A model generated the notes under the pieces. It ran no database searches and was not told the DNA's origin. It saw only the letters and a program-made list of their open reading frames with translations. Positions 8,916 through 17,480 of a stretch of 35,498 nt of DNA are shown piece by piece. How positions within the stretch are numbered: the first letter of the stretch is position 1; each line of letters starts with the position of its first letter. The stretch is from Alteromonadaceae bacterium (GTDB lineage Bacteria > Pseudomonadota > Gammaproteobacteria > Pseudomonadales > Cellvibrionaceae): NCBI GenBank assembly GCA_002746115.1, contig NVXL01000004.1, forward strand, positions 1 through 35,498, written 5' to 3'. A program made the translations under genes and the position numbers.

Positions 8916-9869
8916 ATGGCCGCAAAAAACAACGCTATCGACTTAATAGCGGAAATAGAAAAACAAATTGCTACGCTCGATTTAAAGCTTGAGAAAGCTC
9001 GAGCAAAAAAACTCGCCACTGCCGAAAAATACGCTAGCACTGCGCTAACCAAAGCTGGCAAGGCTAAACAAAAGCTAGCCGCACTAACGATAAAAGCAAA
9101 GTCAGCGGGTTTAGCAGCTAAAGCGCGCAAAACAAGCGCAGCCTTAAGCCGGGCGGAAAAAGCCAAAGCAGCAGCAGCAGCGCAAAAAGAGTTACTGACC
9201 GTACTCAAAGAAGATGCAGCAACAGCCAAGGAAGAGTTAGCCGAGCTTAAATCAGGGCAACGTCAGCGCGCCAAACTTGCCAAAATCTCCGCAATCACCG
9301 AAAAAGAACTCGCCCGCACCAATGCGCGCAAAGGCGAAGCAAAAACAAAAACAAAAGCAACTCCAGCAAAGAAAGCTGCTGCTAAGAAAGTTCCAGCTAA
9401 AAAATCTACGCCTGCTGCCAAATCAAAACCGAAAAAGGCGGCTGAAAAAACAACGCCTAAAACCACTCCGAAAGCAGTGGCCGAGGAAACAGCTGAAGAC
9501 TTACCGCTAGCAGCAAATACTGAAGTGACTGAGCAGCAAGAAGCTACGCCAATCATCGAAGAAACGCCGCCCACATCTTCAAACGATGGCAATGCCAGCA
9601 GCACAGAAACCGAAGCGACTACAGAGGTAACAGCGATCGAACCTAGCGCAGTAGAGGATGATAGTGATTCCGAAGCAAGCTCTGAAGAGACCTCTACCGA
9701 AGTAGAAGCAGAAGTAAAGCAAGAAGACAGCGCTAACACCGACGCCGAAGAAGAGAAACAAGAAGAAGCGACCAGTGAAGATAACTCGGGCGAGCAAAGC
9801 TCAGATTTATCCAGCGATTCAGACCTTAAAGACGACTCAAACTCAGCGCCGAGCTTGTTTGATAGCTAA
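8916..9869 (+). CDS. algP: AlgP-like histone-H1-type protein with acidic tail
   Basis: AlgP of Pseudomonas is an H1-like, Lys/Ala/Pro-rich DNA-binding protein described as an alginate-gene regulator. This 317-residue protein has three zones. Residues 1-150 are a Lys/Ala-rich probable coiled coil (AEIEKQIATLDLKLEKARAK). Residues 150-190 are a H1-like KKAAAKKVPAKKS / KSKPKKAAEKTTPK tract. Residues 190-317 are strongly acidic and Ser/Thr-rich, ending SAPSLFDS. AlgP as I recall it has a long KPAA-repeat tail without such an acidic end. The gene sits next to the FKBP gene and near rsd, matching the algQ-algP neighbourhood. I assign algP-like status from composition, coiled-coil start and synteny; sequence similarity is hard to judge in such biased protein. 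Confidence 0.75.
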   Translation: MAAKNNAIDLIAEIEKQIATLDLKLEKARAKKLATAEKYASTALTKAGKAKQKLAALTIKAKSAGLAAKARKTSAALSRAEKAKAAAAAQKELLTVLKEDAATAKEELAELKSGQRQRAKLAKISAITEKELARTNARKGEAKTKTKATPAKKAAAKKVPAKKSTPAAKSKPKKAAEKTTPKTTPKAVAEETAEDLPLAANTEVTEQQEATPIIEETPPTSSNDGNASSTETEATTEVTAIEPSAVEDDSDSEASSEETSTEVEAEVKQEDSANTDAEEEKQEEATSEDNSGEQSSDLSSDSDLKDDSNSAPSLFDS

Positions 9870-9903
9870 GACTTATGCAGGCTTAATTGCCAGCGAATAA
9901 GTC
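9870..9903 (+). terminator. Hairpin directly after the algP-like stop codon
   Basis: GACTTAT (9870-9876) pairs with ATAAGTC (9897-9903). Inside, GCAGGC (9877-9882) pairs with GCCAGC (9889-9894) apart from one A-A mismatch, with loop TTAATT. AT-rich DNA follows but no T-run, so it may be a weak terminator or 3' stabilising stem. Confidence 0.45.
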
Positions 9904-9965
9904 ATTATAATATTAATACCACGGACGGTAACCAAAGAACGGCAAGCAGTGGGCAACTGGATTTT

Positions 9966-10002
9966 TAATACTTGCTGAGTTCGATGAACCCAGCAAGTAT
10001 TA
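9966..10002. terminator. Hairpin overlapping the stop codon of the TIGR02444-like gene
   Basis: TAATACTTGCTG (9966-9977) pairs perfectly with CAGCAAGTATTA (9991-10002). The inner GTTC/GAAC extends the stem after one mismatch, leaving a three-base loop. The right arm contains the stop codon of the minus-strand gene. Neither strand has a T-run after it. Likely a shared transcript end between convergent genes. Confidence 0.5.
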
Positions 10003-10530
10003 CCCTATCAGCATCTCAACGGGTCTCAACTCTACCGCCTCCAACATACTCTCACTCAGAGCATCTGCGCTAGGAATCCCTAAAAAATCTAGGTAATACC
10101 TCAGATCAAGCAGTCCGTCATCACCTAACGAACCAGCCTTCGACTCAACAAAGCCTTTCGTTAAATCCTGTAAGCGGTTCAGTAATATTTTTTCAGCGAC
10201 CAGCTCGGCTTTAAGGATGTGCTTAGTAATTGACTGTACTTGGACACGAGTAAACCCTGTTGAGGTCTTTAACGCGGCTCGAACGCTACGCAGCTTAGAC
10301 ACCGTCATCTGACTAACACTATCAACACCAATCAATACATCAGTCAAACAACTAGCAGGTAAACGAATGCCTCGTGACGCTAACCAACAGCACCACAAAA
10401 CTATATTAACATTAGCGTGAAAGTCGTCCTGTAACTCTAAAGCAATCCTTTCAACTTCCGGGAGATCATATTTTTGACATGCATACTCCCAAAGTAATTC
10501 TTGCGATTTTAGACCAACCAACTCTCTCAT
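10000..10530 (-). CDS. TIGR02444-like conserved protein of unknown function
   Basis: The 176-residue protein resembles the TIGR02444 family, small cytoplasmic proteins of unknown function in gammaproteobacteria. It shows LLWEYACQKYDLPEVERIALELQDDFHANVNIVLWCCWLASRGI near the N-terminus, then a helical body (LRSVRAALKTSTGFTRVQ and later AELVAEKILLNRLQDL). There is no signal peptide or membrane span. I chose the ATG at 10530 because the conserved part starts just after it; a TTG eight codons earlier is possible. It is downstream of trmB on the same strand and ends in a hairpin facing the algP-like gene. Biochemical role unknown. Confidence 0.8.
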   Translation of the reverse strand: MRELVGLKSQELLWEYACQKYDLPEVERIALELQDDFHANVNIVLWCCWLASRGIRLPASCLTDVLIGVDSVSQMTVSKLRSVRAALKTSTGFTRVQVQSITKHILKAELVAEKILLNRLQDLTKGFVESKAGSLGDDGLLDLRYYLDFLGIPSADALSESMLEAVELRPVEMLIG

Positions 10531-10591
10531 TTTAAAAACGTCACTTTCCAGCAAGCACTGGCATTGTTAATTTATTGGTATTATTATTAAT

Positions 10592-11293
10592 TTATTTATA
10601 CTTTTTTGAAAAGATAATATCCCAAACACCATGCCCCAAACGCTTCCCCCTTGCCTCAAACTTAGTCAAAGGGCGATACGAGGGAGCCTCAGCAAAATGA
10701 TATTCACTAGCAGCATTTTCATACCCTTGAGAAAGATGCATAACCTCCATCATATGATCTGCATACGCCTCCCAGTCCGTCGCCATATGCAGCACACCAC
10801 CATCTAACAACTTTTGACGCACCAATGCAACAAAAGCGTTTTGCACGATACGACGCTTATGGTGCTTTTTTTTGTGCCACGGATCTGGGAAAAACAATTG
10901 AAAACGTTCAAGACTTTCGCTTGCAACGCAATCACTCAATACATCGACAGCATCAGCCATATACACACGTAAGTTTTTAACATCGGAAGTGCCTGCCTGG
11001 CTAATTAAACGGCCAACCCCGGGAGAGTGCACCTCTATACCAATGAAGTCTTTATCCGGCTCAGCTTTGGCCATGGCCAATAGGGAGTCCCCCATACCAA
11101 AACCAACCTCAAGCACTAACGGTGCATCGCGACCAAAAACTTCAAGCGGATTAATCTCACCATCAAACAAACTTAAGCCATAGTGAGGCCACCATAAATC
11201 AAAGGCTTTTTTTTGCCCTTCAGTCATCCGCCCTTTGCGAATAACAAAACTGCGAATGTCTTTTTTCTTATACTCTGGTCTTAAATCTACCAC
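10592..11293 (-). CDS. trmB: tRNA (guanine46-N7)-methyltransferase
   Basis: TrmB puts a methyl group on N7 of G46 in tRNA variable loops using S-adenosylmethionine. The 233 residues carry the SAM-binding motif LEVGFGMGDSL (61-71), FIGIEVHSPGV (83-93) and the family hallmark FFPDPWHKKKHHKRR (134-148). The C-terminus includes TDWEAYADHM and PLTKFEARGKRLGHGVWD. Length matches E. coli TrmB (239). The GTG start overlaps the end of the DUF423 gene by seven bases, which indicates translational coupling in one operon. Confidence 0.97.
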   Translation of the reverse strand: MVDLRPEYKKKDIRSFVIRKGRMTEGQKKAFDLWWPHYGLSLFDGEINPLEVFGRDAPLVLEVGFGMGDSLLAMAKAEPDKDFIGIEVHSPGVGRLISQAGTSDVKNLRVYMADAVDVLSDCVASESLERFQLFFPDPWHKKKHHKRRIVQNAFVALVRQKLLDGGVLHMATDWEAYADHMMEVMHLSQGYENAASEYHFAEAPSYRPLTKFEARGKRLGHGVWDIIFSKKYK

Positions 11294-11724
11294 GGGACTA
11301 CTTTAACCTCTTTAACTATAGCAATAATAAACAGTAACCATCCCAAAATAAAGCACACACCACCGAGAGGTGTGAAGGGGCCCAACCAAGAAGCGCCGCT
11401 TAAAGCCAGCAGGTACAAACTGCCTGAAAATAATAGAATTCCACAAAAAAAACATACCCCAGCAAGAAACAAGTAAACACTTCTACCCGGAAGCCTAATC
11501 TGCAATAGCACAACAGAGAGCATTGCTAAGGCATGATAAAACTGATATTTAACCCCTGTTTGATACGCCGCCATCATTTTTTCGCTCAGAATAGCTTTTA
11601 GAGCATGCGCGCCAAACGCGCCAAAAATCACAGCAAACATAGCCGCAACGAGCGCCAAGAGTAAAATCACTTTCGTAGACCGATCAACAATTAGCACTTT
11701 TTTATCAACAACTGAATTCTGCAA
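11287..11724 (-). CDS. DUF423 small membrane protein (YgdD-like)
   Basis: This 145-residue protein has four predicted membrane helices and the DUF423 features AVIFGAFGAHALKAILS near the N-terminus, then YQTGVKYQFYHALAML, and the later GSLYLLALSG and PLGGVCFILGWLLF. The family is widespread in bacteria; I know of no firm function. The start is probably the TTG at 11724, with a later GTG (codon 10) as alternative, since family members usually begin close to the first helix. Its end overlaps trmB by seven bases. A TATAAT -10 box at 11747-11752 suggests transcription begins only about 15 bases before the TTG. Confidence 0.88.
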   Translation of the reverse strand: MQNSVVDKKVLIVDRSTKVILLLALVAAMFAVIFGAFGAHALKAILSEKMMAAYQTGVKYQFYHALAMLSVVLLQIRLPGRSVYLFLAGVCFFCGILLFSGSLYLLALSGASWLGPFTPLGGVCFILGWLLFIIAIVKEVKVVPW

Positions 11725-11746
11725 AATTTCAACTCACGTATGAATC

Positions 11747-11752
11747 ATTATA
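11747..11752 (-). promoter_or_regulatory. Candidate -10 box for DUF423-trmB, next to a tandem 12-mer
   Basis: Read on the minus strand this is TATAAT, about 23 bases from the TTG start. The -35 region is poor. On the plus strand TATACCGGGCAA (11749-11760) and TATACCGGACAA (11761-11772) form a tandem repeat overlapping the box, which could be chance or a small operator. Confidence 0.35.
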
Positions 11753-11772
11753 CCGGGCAATATACCGGACAA

Positions 11773-11799
11773 TAAAAAAGCCGCTATATAAGCGGCTTT
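11773..11799 (-). terminator. Intrinsic terminator of rpoH
   Basis: On the minus strand AAAGCCGCT pairs with AGCGGCTTT around TATAT, and the stem is followed by six T residues. It lies 85 bases past the rpoH stop, before the DUF423 promoter, so rpoH and DUF423-trmB are likely separate transcripts. Confidence 0.85.
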
Positions 11800-11883
11800 C
11801 AAATTTAATCAACTGCAACTAGTGAACATAAATAGCAGAGCAATACACGAAGTAATACATAAGATTTAAACCTTAAACAAAAA

Positions 11884-12738
11884 CTATGCCTCGATATACG
11901 CTTTTACTTTTTTCATGGCGTTCTTTTCTAGCTGCCGAATGCGCTCAGCAGACACGCCATAAACAGCGGCTAAATCATGCAGTGTCGACTTGCTGTCGCT
12001 CAACCAGCGTTTCTGTAAAATATCGCGGCTACGCTCATCCAGCTTGTCCAGCGCAAGATTTAAACCCCCAACACTACTTTCGCTCCAGTTGGCCTTTTCA
12101 ACCATAGCCGAAGGATCATAACGCTTATCTTCAAGATAGTTAGCTGGTGCTTGGTACGCCACTTCGTCATCATCGTCAGCACCAGCATCAAAAGATGCAT
12201 CAAAAGCCGCTAAGCGACCTTCCATCTGCTGCACATGCTTAACTTCTACATTCAAATCTTCTGCGACAGCTTTGGCTTCGACGCTAGTGAGCCACGATAA
12301 CCGCTTTTTATGTCCGCGAAGATTGAAGAATAACTTGCGCTGCGCTTTGGTCGTCGCAACCTTCACAATACGCCAATTGCGTAATATGAATTCATGTATT
12401 TCAGCCTTAATCCAATGCACCGCGAATGAGACTAAACGTACACCTCTTTCTGGGTCGAAGCGCTTAACAGCTTTCATTAAGCCGACATTGCCCTCTTGAA
12501 CTAGGTCGCCCTCAGCCAAACCATAACCGGAATAGGACTTAGCGATATGAACTACGAAGCGCAAATGCGCCATAACAAGTTTACGCGCTGCGTCCAAATC
12601 ACCACCGAAGTAGAGCTCTTCAGCCAGCTTTTGCTCTTCCTCTACAGAAAGTACCGCAAAGCTGTTTACTGTTTGAATATAAGAGCCCAGGTTTTGACCC
12701 GGCGCTAATACATCAACAGTTTGTAAACTTTTCCCCAT
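11884..12738 (-). CDS. rpoH: Heat-shock sigma factor RpoH (sigma-32)
   Basis: RpoH directs RNA polymerase to chaperone and protease genes after heat stress. The 284 residues contain region 2 ([20 protein letters not shown] at 77-96, [20 protein letters not shown] at 104-123). The diagnostic RpoH box QRKLFFNLR sits at 133-141, and region 4 ends with [19 protein letters not shown]. Length equals E. coli RpoH (284). The ATG at 12738 has GGAGGA seven bases upstream. It follows ftsX on the same strand, as in other gammaproteobacteria, with a 281-base gap that holds a sigma-32-like promoter, and it ends at an intrinsic terminator. Confidence 0.98.
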   Translation of the reverse strand: MGKSLQTVDVLAPGQNLGSYIQTVNSFAVLSVEEEQKLAEELYFGGDLDAARKLVMAHLRFVVHIAKSYSGYGLAEGDLVQEGNVGLMKAVKRFDPERGVRLVSFAVHWIKAEIHEFILRNWRIVKVATTKAQRKLFFNLRGHKKRLSWLTSVEAKAVAEDLNVEVKHVQQMEGRLAAFDASFDAGADDDDEVAYQAPANYLEDKRYDPSAMVEKANWSESSVGGLNLALDKLDERSRDILQKRWLSDSKSTLHDLAAVYGVSAERIRQLEKNAMKKVKAYIEA

Positions 12739-12804
12739 AGGGATTCCTCCAAATAATTAGGCCAGCAAGTGTAACATCTCACACGCATGGCATCCATAGC
12801 AGAA

Positions 12805-12832
12805 ACTTGGGGCGAACAACTATTTTATCAAG
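12805..12832 (-). promoter_or_regulatory. Candidate sigma-32 promoter upstream of rpoH
   Basis: Minus-strand reading gives CTTGATA (12832-12826), a 13-base spacer, then CCCCAAGT (12812-12805). The recalled heat-shock consensus is CTTGAAA, 11-16 bases, CCCCATNT, so each box misses one position. Transcription would start near 12797, about 60 bases before the rpoH ATG. This would make rpoH at least partly self-activated. Prediction only. Confidence 0.5.
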
Positions 12833-13019
12833 CCCGAAGCACAACTTTCTTTAATAGTTTTAACAATTCGACCCATTTTCACTCTTCGTCCAAGCTACAG
12901 AGACCCAGTAGGCACCGCCATCTAACTCTTTAGACGGCAAGCTAGCGAAATGTTCCATAGGTATTGTTGAAAATAAGGATTGTTAAAAGATGAAACAGAT
13001 TATAGATGACAAACAGCTA

Positions 13020-14057
13020 TCATTCCGGCTCAATCTGAGCAAGGTGCCGCCAAACAGCTAACCACGCCCCTAACAAGCCCAGTACCGCACCAATTAACAG
13101 TAACTTAAAGGCTCCATATAGCCCCAGCCCCTGCAAAACAAATTCACTCTGATACAACAAAGAGAGCTTAAGGACAGCGGGCTGAACAAAGAGATAGCCC
13201 AAATAAACCAAAACTACTGCAAGCGCCCCCCCCAAACAGCCGTACCAACCGCCGGTATACAGAAAAGGCCGACGAACAAAGCCATTAGTGGCGCCAACCA
13301 GCTTGATCACAACAATTTCGCTGCGCCGATTTTCAATTGCAAGCCGAATAGTGTTCCCCAGCACCAACAATACCCCCAAACCAAGCAGTATCGCCAAAGC
13401 TAAGGCCAATTTACGACTCAGCAACATGATCTGCTGCAAGCGCTGCACCCAATCCATATCAAGATTAACACTATCAACAATTGCCTCCTGCTCAAACTCC
13501 GTTTTCAATCGCGACAAGGCGACTGAATCCAATGCAACTGACGCTGGTGTGACAACAAGTACTGCGGGCAGCGGATTACCAGAAAGCGAGGCGAGTACAT
13601 CACCCAAACCTGACGAACGCTGAAAATCTTCCAGCGCTTGTTGTGCCGAGATAAACTCAACTCGCTCGACATCAGGCAAACCCGAAAGGCGATCTCTTAA
13701 CTGCTCGACAGCCTGATCACGCGCTCTCACATTAAGGTAGAGTGAAATCTTAGGGCTAGCCTCCATACGCCCACTTAGACTTTGTAGATTACTAATCCCT
13801 AACAACAAAATGACCGGCAAAGCCAAGGCAATAGCGACAACAAGCACCGTCATTAATGACTGCAAGGGCTCGGCCAACAGGCGCGCTAAACTATCCAAAC
13901 AGCTAGCTCGATGATGCCGCCAATAACTTGCGAGCTTATCACTTGAGTAAGCCTTGCTTTGGGAGACGCCGGTGACAGATTTACGAGGGCTAGGCCGATC
14001 TGACTGCGAGGCAGTCTGTCGACGGGAAGCTCCCCGCTTTAAGATTTGATTTCGCAT
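13020..14057 (-). CDS. ftsX: Cell-division ABC transporter permease-like FtsX
   Basis: FtsX is the membrane half of FtsEX, which at the division site activates peptidoglycan hydrolases through periplasmic partners. The 345-residue protein has a basic cytoplasmic N-tail (about 1-60) and a first membrane helix at about 70-92. A periplasmic domain follows at about 100-205 (KISLYLNVRARDQAVEQLRDRL), with three C-terminal helices. The motif IRLAIENRRSEIVVIKLVGATNGFVRRPFL is typical of the family. The ATG at 14057 is forced by a stop five codons upstream, leaving an unusual 83-base gap after ftsE. It belongs to the ftsY-ftsE-ftsX series, with rpoH next. Confidence 0.96.
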   Translation of the reverse strand: MRNQILKRGASRRQTASQSDRPSPRKSVTGVSQSKAYSSDKLASYWRHHRASCLDSLARLLAEPLQSLMTVLVVAIALALPVILLLGISNLQSLSGRMEASPKISLYLNVRARDQAVEQLRDRLSGLPDVERVEFISAQQALEDFQRSSGLGDVLASLSGNPLPAVLVVTPASVALDSVALSRLKTEFEQEAIVDSVNLDMDWVQRLQQIMLLSRKLALALAILLGLGVLLVLGNTIRLAIENRRSEIVVIKLVGATNGFVRRPFLYTGGWYGCLGGALAVVLVYLGYLFVQPAVLKLSLLYQSEFVLQGLGLYGAFKLLLIGAVLGLLGAWLAVWRHLAQIEPE

Positions 14058-14140
14058 GCGCCCAATCGATTACCACCTAGATATTCAGTAGGTTCGAATA
14101 AATTCATAGTTCAGATAAACCCAAAGATAGCTGCGCCCAC

Positions 14141-14806
14141 TTAAAGTAAACCATCATGCACCAACTGCCCTCCAGCAAGACCAAGTACACGCTGCTGCAT
14201 ACGCTTGACGATACTTAAATCGTGACTCGCAATCAAAATCGTCACTCCTACTGCATTGAACTGTTGAAACAATTGCATAATTTCAGCCGAGAGCTCCGGA
14301 TCAAGATTACCCGTAGGTTCATCAGCAAGTAACAAAGGCGGCTTATTAACCACAGCACGAGCAATTCCAACCCGCTGCTGCTCTCCGCCTGAAAGCGCGA
14401 TAGGGTTATGCTTTTCTTTGCCTAACAACCCAACCTTATCCAACGCAGCCCGCACCTTTCGGCCAATTTCTTTAAGTTGAAACCCGGCTATTTGCAACGG
14501 CAATGCGACATTTTCATAAACGCTACGATCAAACAGTAATTGGTGATCTTGGAACACCACACCGACTTGCCGACGATGAAAGGGCACAGACCTCCCCGGC
14601 ATACGATTAAGGTTTTGCCCATCGACAAACACCTGCCCAGAAGTCGCTCGCTCCATTAGCATAATCAACTTCATCAGGGTACTTTTACCAGCCCCTGAGC
14701 GCCCAGTTAGAAAGACCATCTCTCCATCGGCAATATCAAACGACAAGCCGCTCAAAGCTTCCTGCCCGTTCGGGTATCGCTTGTTAACTTGGCTAAATTT
14801 AATCAT
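14141..14806 (-). CDS. ftsE: Cell-division ATPase FtsE
   Basis: FtsE is the ABC-type ATPase that drives FtsX at the division septum. The 221 residues show Walker [10 protein letters not shown] (35-43), a Q-loop region VVFQDHQLL, the signature [14 protein letters not shown], Walker [15 protein letters not shown], and the H-loop IASHDLS. Length matches the usual 222. It lies 29 bases after ftsY on the same strand and before ftsX, an operon order widely conserved in proteobacteria. Confidence 0.98.
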   Translation of the reverse strand: MIKFSQVNKRYPNGQEALSGLSFDIADGEMVFLTGRSGAGKSTLMKLIMLMERATSGQVFVDGQNLNRMPGRSVPFHRRQVGVVFQDHQLLFDRSVYENVALPLQIAGFQLKEIGRKVRAALDKVGLLGKEKHNPIALSGGEQQRVGIARAVVNKPPLLLADEPTGNLDPELSAEIMQLFQQFNAVGVTILIASHDLSIVKRMQQRVLGLAGGQLVHDGLL

Positions 14807-14835
14807 TGGATTAGCTTATTTGCGTAAAGCACCGG

Positions 14836-16059
14836 TCAGCCCTCGGCTTGCTCACCGAACAACGCTTCGGTAAATGCTTCAGCATCAAAAGGCTGCAAAT
14901 CATCTACTCCCTCACCAACACCAATAAAGCGTACGGGTATCTCGTACTTTTTACTTAAAGCGTAAATAACACCACCTTTGGCAGTACCGTCAAGTTTAGT
15001 GAGCACAAGACCGGTCACCCCTGCAGTCTCTTTGAACACCTTGGTCTGATTAATAGCGTTTTGTCCAGTACCGGCATCCAGCACTAACATCACCTCATGG
15101 GGTGCATTCCCGTCTAAACGACCAATCACCCGTCGCACCTTGTGCAACTCATCCATCAGATGACTCTTGTTATGCAATCGCCCGGCAGTATCGGCAATCA
15201 ATACGTCTATTTTTTTACTCTTGGCGGACTCGATCGCATCATAAATCACTGAGGCGCTATCGGCACCGGTATGCTGAGCAACCACAGGGACTTGGTTGCG
15301 CTGCCCCCATACCTGCAGCTGCTCAACGGCCGCAGCTCGGAAAGTGTCACCTGCGGCTAGCATCACCGACAGGCCTTCATTTTGAAAACGTTTTGTTAAT
15401 TTGCCGATAGTTGTGGTTTTACCCACGCCATTCACACCCACCACCAAAATAACGTAGGGCTGTGCTGAGGTGTCAATAATTAACGGAGCTTCAACACCCT
15501 TAAGCAACTCAGACAAGGCCACTTTTAAAGCCTCATAAAGCGCACCAGAGTCAGAAAGTTGCTTGCGCGCAACTCGATCGGTAAGATCATCAATAATATC
15601 GGTAGTCGCTTCCATGCCAACGTCTGCTGTGAGAAGAAGCGCTTCAATATCTTCCAGTAGCTCGTCATTAATTATCTTTTTGCCCAGTAATAAGCGCCCA
15701 AGGCTGATCGACAATTGCTGGCTAGTGCGGGACAGGCCACGCTTTATACGACCCAATATGCTCAATTTCTCCTGAGGCATTTCAACTTTATCATCAAAGT
15801 CGTCAGCGTCATCGGCCACGAAAGACTCATCGGTGACAGTTGAAGACTGGTCAGCGCTAGCGATTTCAAGATCTTCGGCGCGCTCATCTATGCTCATATC
15901 ACCAGATTGTTCAACAACTAACTCATCGCGATTTTCACCACTAACATCAGCGCCTTTATCACTTTCACTGTCACTAAGCGCGTCTTCAATTACGCCATCT
16001 TGTTCTGTGATTTGTTCAGAATCATCGTTTTGCTTGCTTTTTTTACGTCTAAAAAACAT
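14836..16059 (-). CDS. ftsY: Signal recognition particle receptor FtsY
   Basis: FtsY receives ribosome-SRP complexes at the inner membrane for co-translational insertion. The 407 residues comprise a short basic start (MFFRRKKSKQ), an acidic A region to about residue 95, the helical N domain (about 98-190) and the GTPase G domain. GTPase motifs are GVNGVGKTTT (208-217), DTFRAAAVEQL, DTAGR, and TKLDGTAKGG. The C-terminal GVGEGVDDLQPF is characteristic. The ATG at 16059 faces rsmD, which leaves in the opposite direction 67 bases away, the usual divergent pairing. Confidence 0.98.
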   Translation of the reverse strand: MFFRRKKSKQNDDSEQITEQDGVIEDALSDSESDKGADVSGENRDELVVEQSGDMSIDERAEDLEIASADQSSTVTDESFVADDADDFDDKVEMPQEKLSILGRIKRGLSRTSQQLSISLGRLLLGKKIINDELLEDIEALLLTADVGMEATTDIIDDLTDRVARKQLSDSGALYEALKVALSELLKGVEAPLIIDTSAQPYVILVVGVNGVGKTTTIGKLTKRFQNEGLSVMLAAGDTFRAAAVEQLQVWGQRNQVPVVAQHTGADSASVIYDAIESAKSKKIDVLIADTAGRLHNKSHLMDELHKVRRVIGRLDGNAPHEVMLVLDAGTGQNAINQTKVFKETAGVTGLVLTKLDGTAKGGVIYALSKKYEIPVRFIGVGEGVDDLQPFDAEAFTEALFGEQAEG

Positions 16060-16126
16060 GATAACTTAGAGCTTCCTAACATTTAGATGAATTAGCGCCT
16101 GATTCTATCACTCCGAGACCAACATT

Positions 16127-16729
16127 TTGCCGCCACGCAGAAAAAACCTAACAAAAACAGCCGAATCCAAGATAAGAATCATCTCAGGACAATGGCGAGG
16201 CCGAAAACTCCCCGTATTAGATGAGCCGGGGCTACGCCCAACCGGTAGCCGAACAAAAGAAACCCTGTTTAACTGGCTCAGCCTCTATATTGCCGACAGC
16301 CGCTGCCTTGATGCATTCGCAGGCTCTGGGAGCCTTGGAATGGAAGCGCTCTCCCGTGGCGCCGCACACACAGACTTCATCGATAATAATCGCGAGGTAA
16401 TACAAGTACTGCGCAGCAACCTTGCACTGCTAAAATGCAACAACGCTACGGTACAACATACCGACCCAGTCAGCTGGCTAAATAACAAAAAAGGCGCGCC
16501 TTACGACATCGTATTCATTGATCCGCCATTTAGCACGCCGCTTTGGCACAGCACGACTGAAGCCTTGGTAAACAGCAATATGCTTCAAAGTGACGCACTG
16601 ATTTACATTGAAAGCCCAAGGACAGAGGTAATCACGGTGCCTAAAAGCTGGCAACTCCATCGCCAGCTCGATGCCGGACAGGTATGCGCAAGACTGTATA
16701 AGTTTGATTCCACCGGCAACCAAGCATAA
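16127..16729 (+). CDS. rsmD: 16S rRNA (guanine966-N2)-methyltransferase RsmD
   Basis: RsmD methylates N2 of G966 in 16S rRNA with S-adenosylmethionine. The 200 residues include the N-terminal IRIISGQWRGRKLPV, GLRPTGSRTKETLFNWL, the SAM site CLDAFAGSGSLGMEALSRGA, and the catalytic IVFIDPPF. The start read here is a TTG at 16127; no ATG lies between it and the conserved domain beginning at residue 16. It is divergent from ftsY and followed by coaD, the same pairing seen in E. coli and Pseudomonas relatives. Confidence 0.95.
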   Translation: MPPRRKNLTKTAESKIRIISGQWRGRKLPVLDEPGLRPTGSRTKETLFNWLSLYIADSRCLDAFAGSGSLGMEALSRGAAHTDFIDNNREVIQVLRSNLALLKCNNATVQHTDPVSWLNNKKGAPYDIVFIDPPFSTPLWHSTTEALVNSNMLQSDALIYIESPRTEVITVPKSWQLHRQLDAGQVCARLYKFDSTGNQA

Positions 16730-16803
16730 GTCGCGGATGAACGAGACAATTGGCACTAAAGCACGCTAGAATGCACACCAACAAGTCCAATGCATTAAAA
16801 TAA

Positions 16804-17349
<546 letters not shown>

Positions 17350-17350
17350 C

Positions 17351-17378
17351 GCATAAATTAAATGCCATTAATTTATGC
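17351..17378. terminator. Perfect AT-rich inverted repeat after coaD
   Basis: GCATAAATTAA (17351-17361) and TTAATTTATGC (17368-17378) pair over 11 bases around a six-base loop, directly after the coaD stop. No T-run follows, so termination strength is doubtful. Confidence 0.45.
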
Positions 17379-17480
17379 AAATACTCGCACCAGTATCCAT
17401 AATAAAGAGATGTAAACATCAAACCAATTAAAAAACACCCGCTAAACAACACTTAACCATAAGTGATTTGAGAACAGTCG

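Noticed and set aside
9263-9739. 158-codon frame opposite the algP-like gene
   Set aside because: Mirror of the biased Lys/Ala/Glu codons on the other strand.
12741-12780. CRP-like site (TGTGAGATGTTACA) before rpoH
   Set aside because: The second half-site is at the wrong spacing for the CRP consensus.
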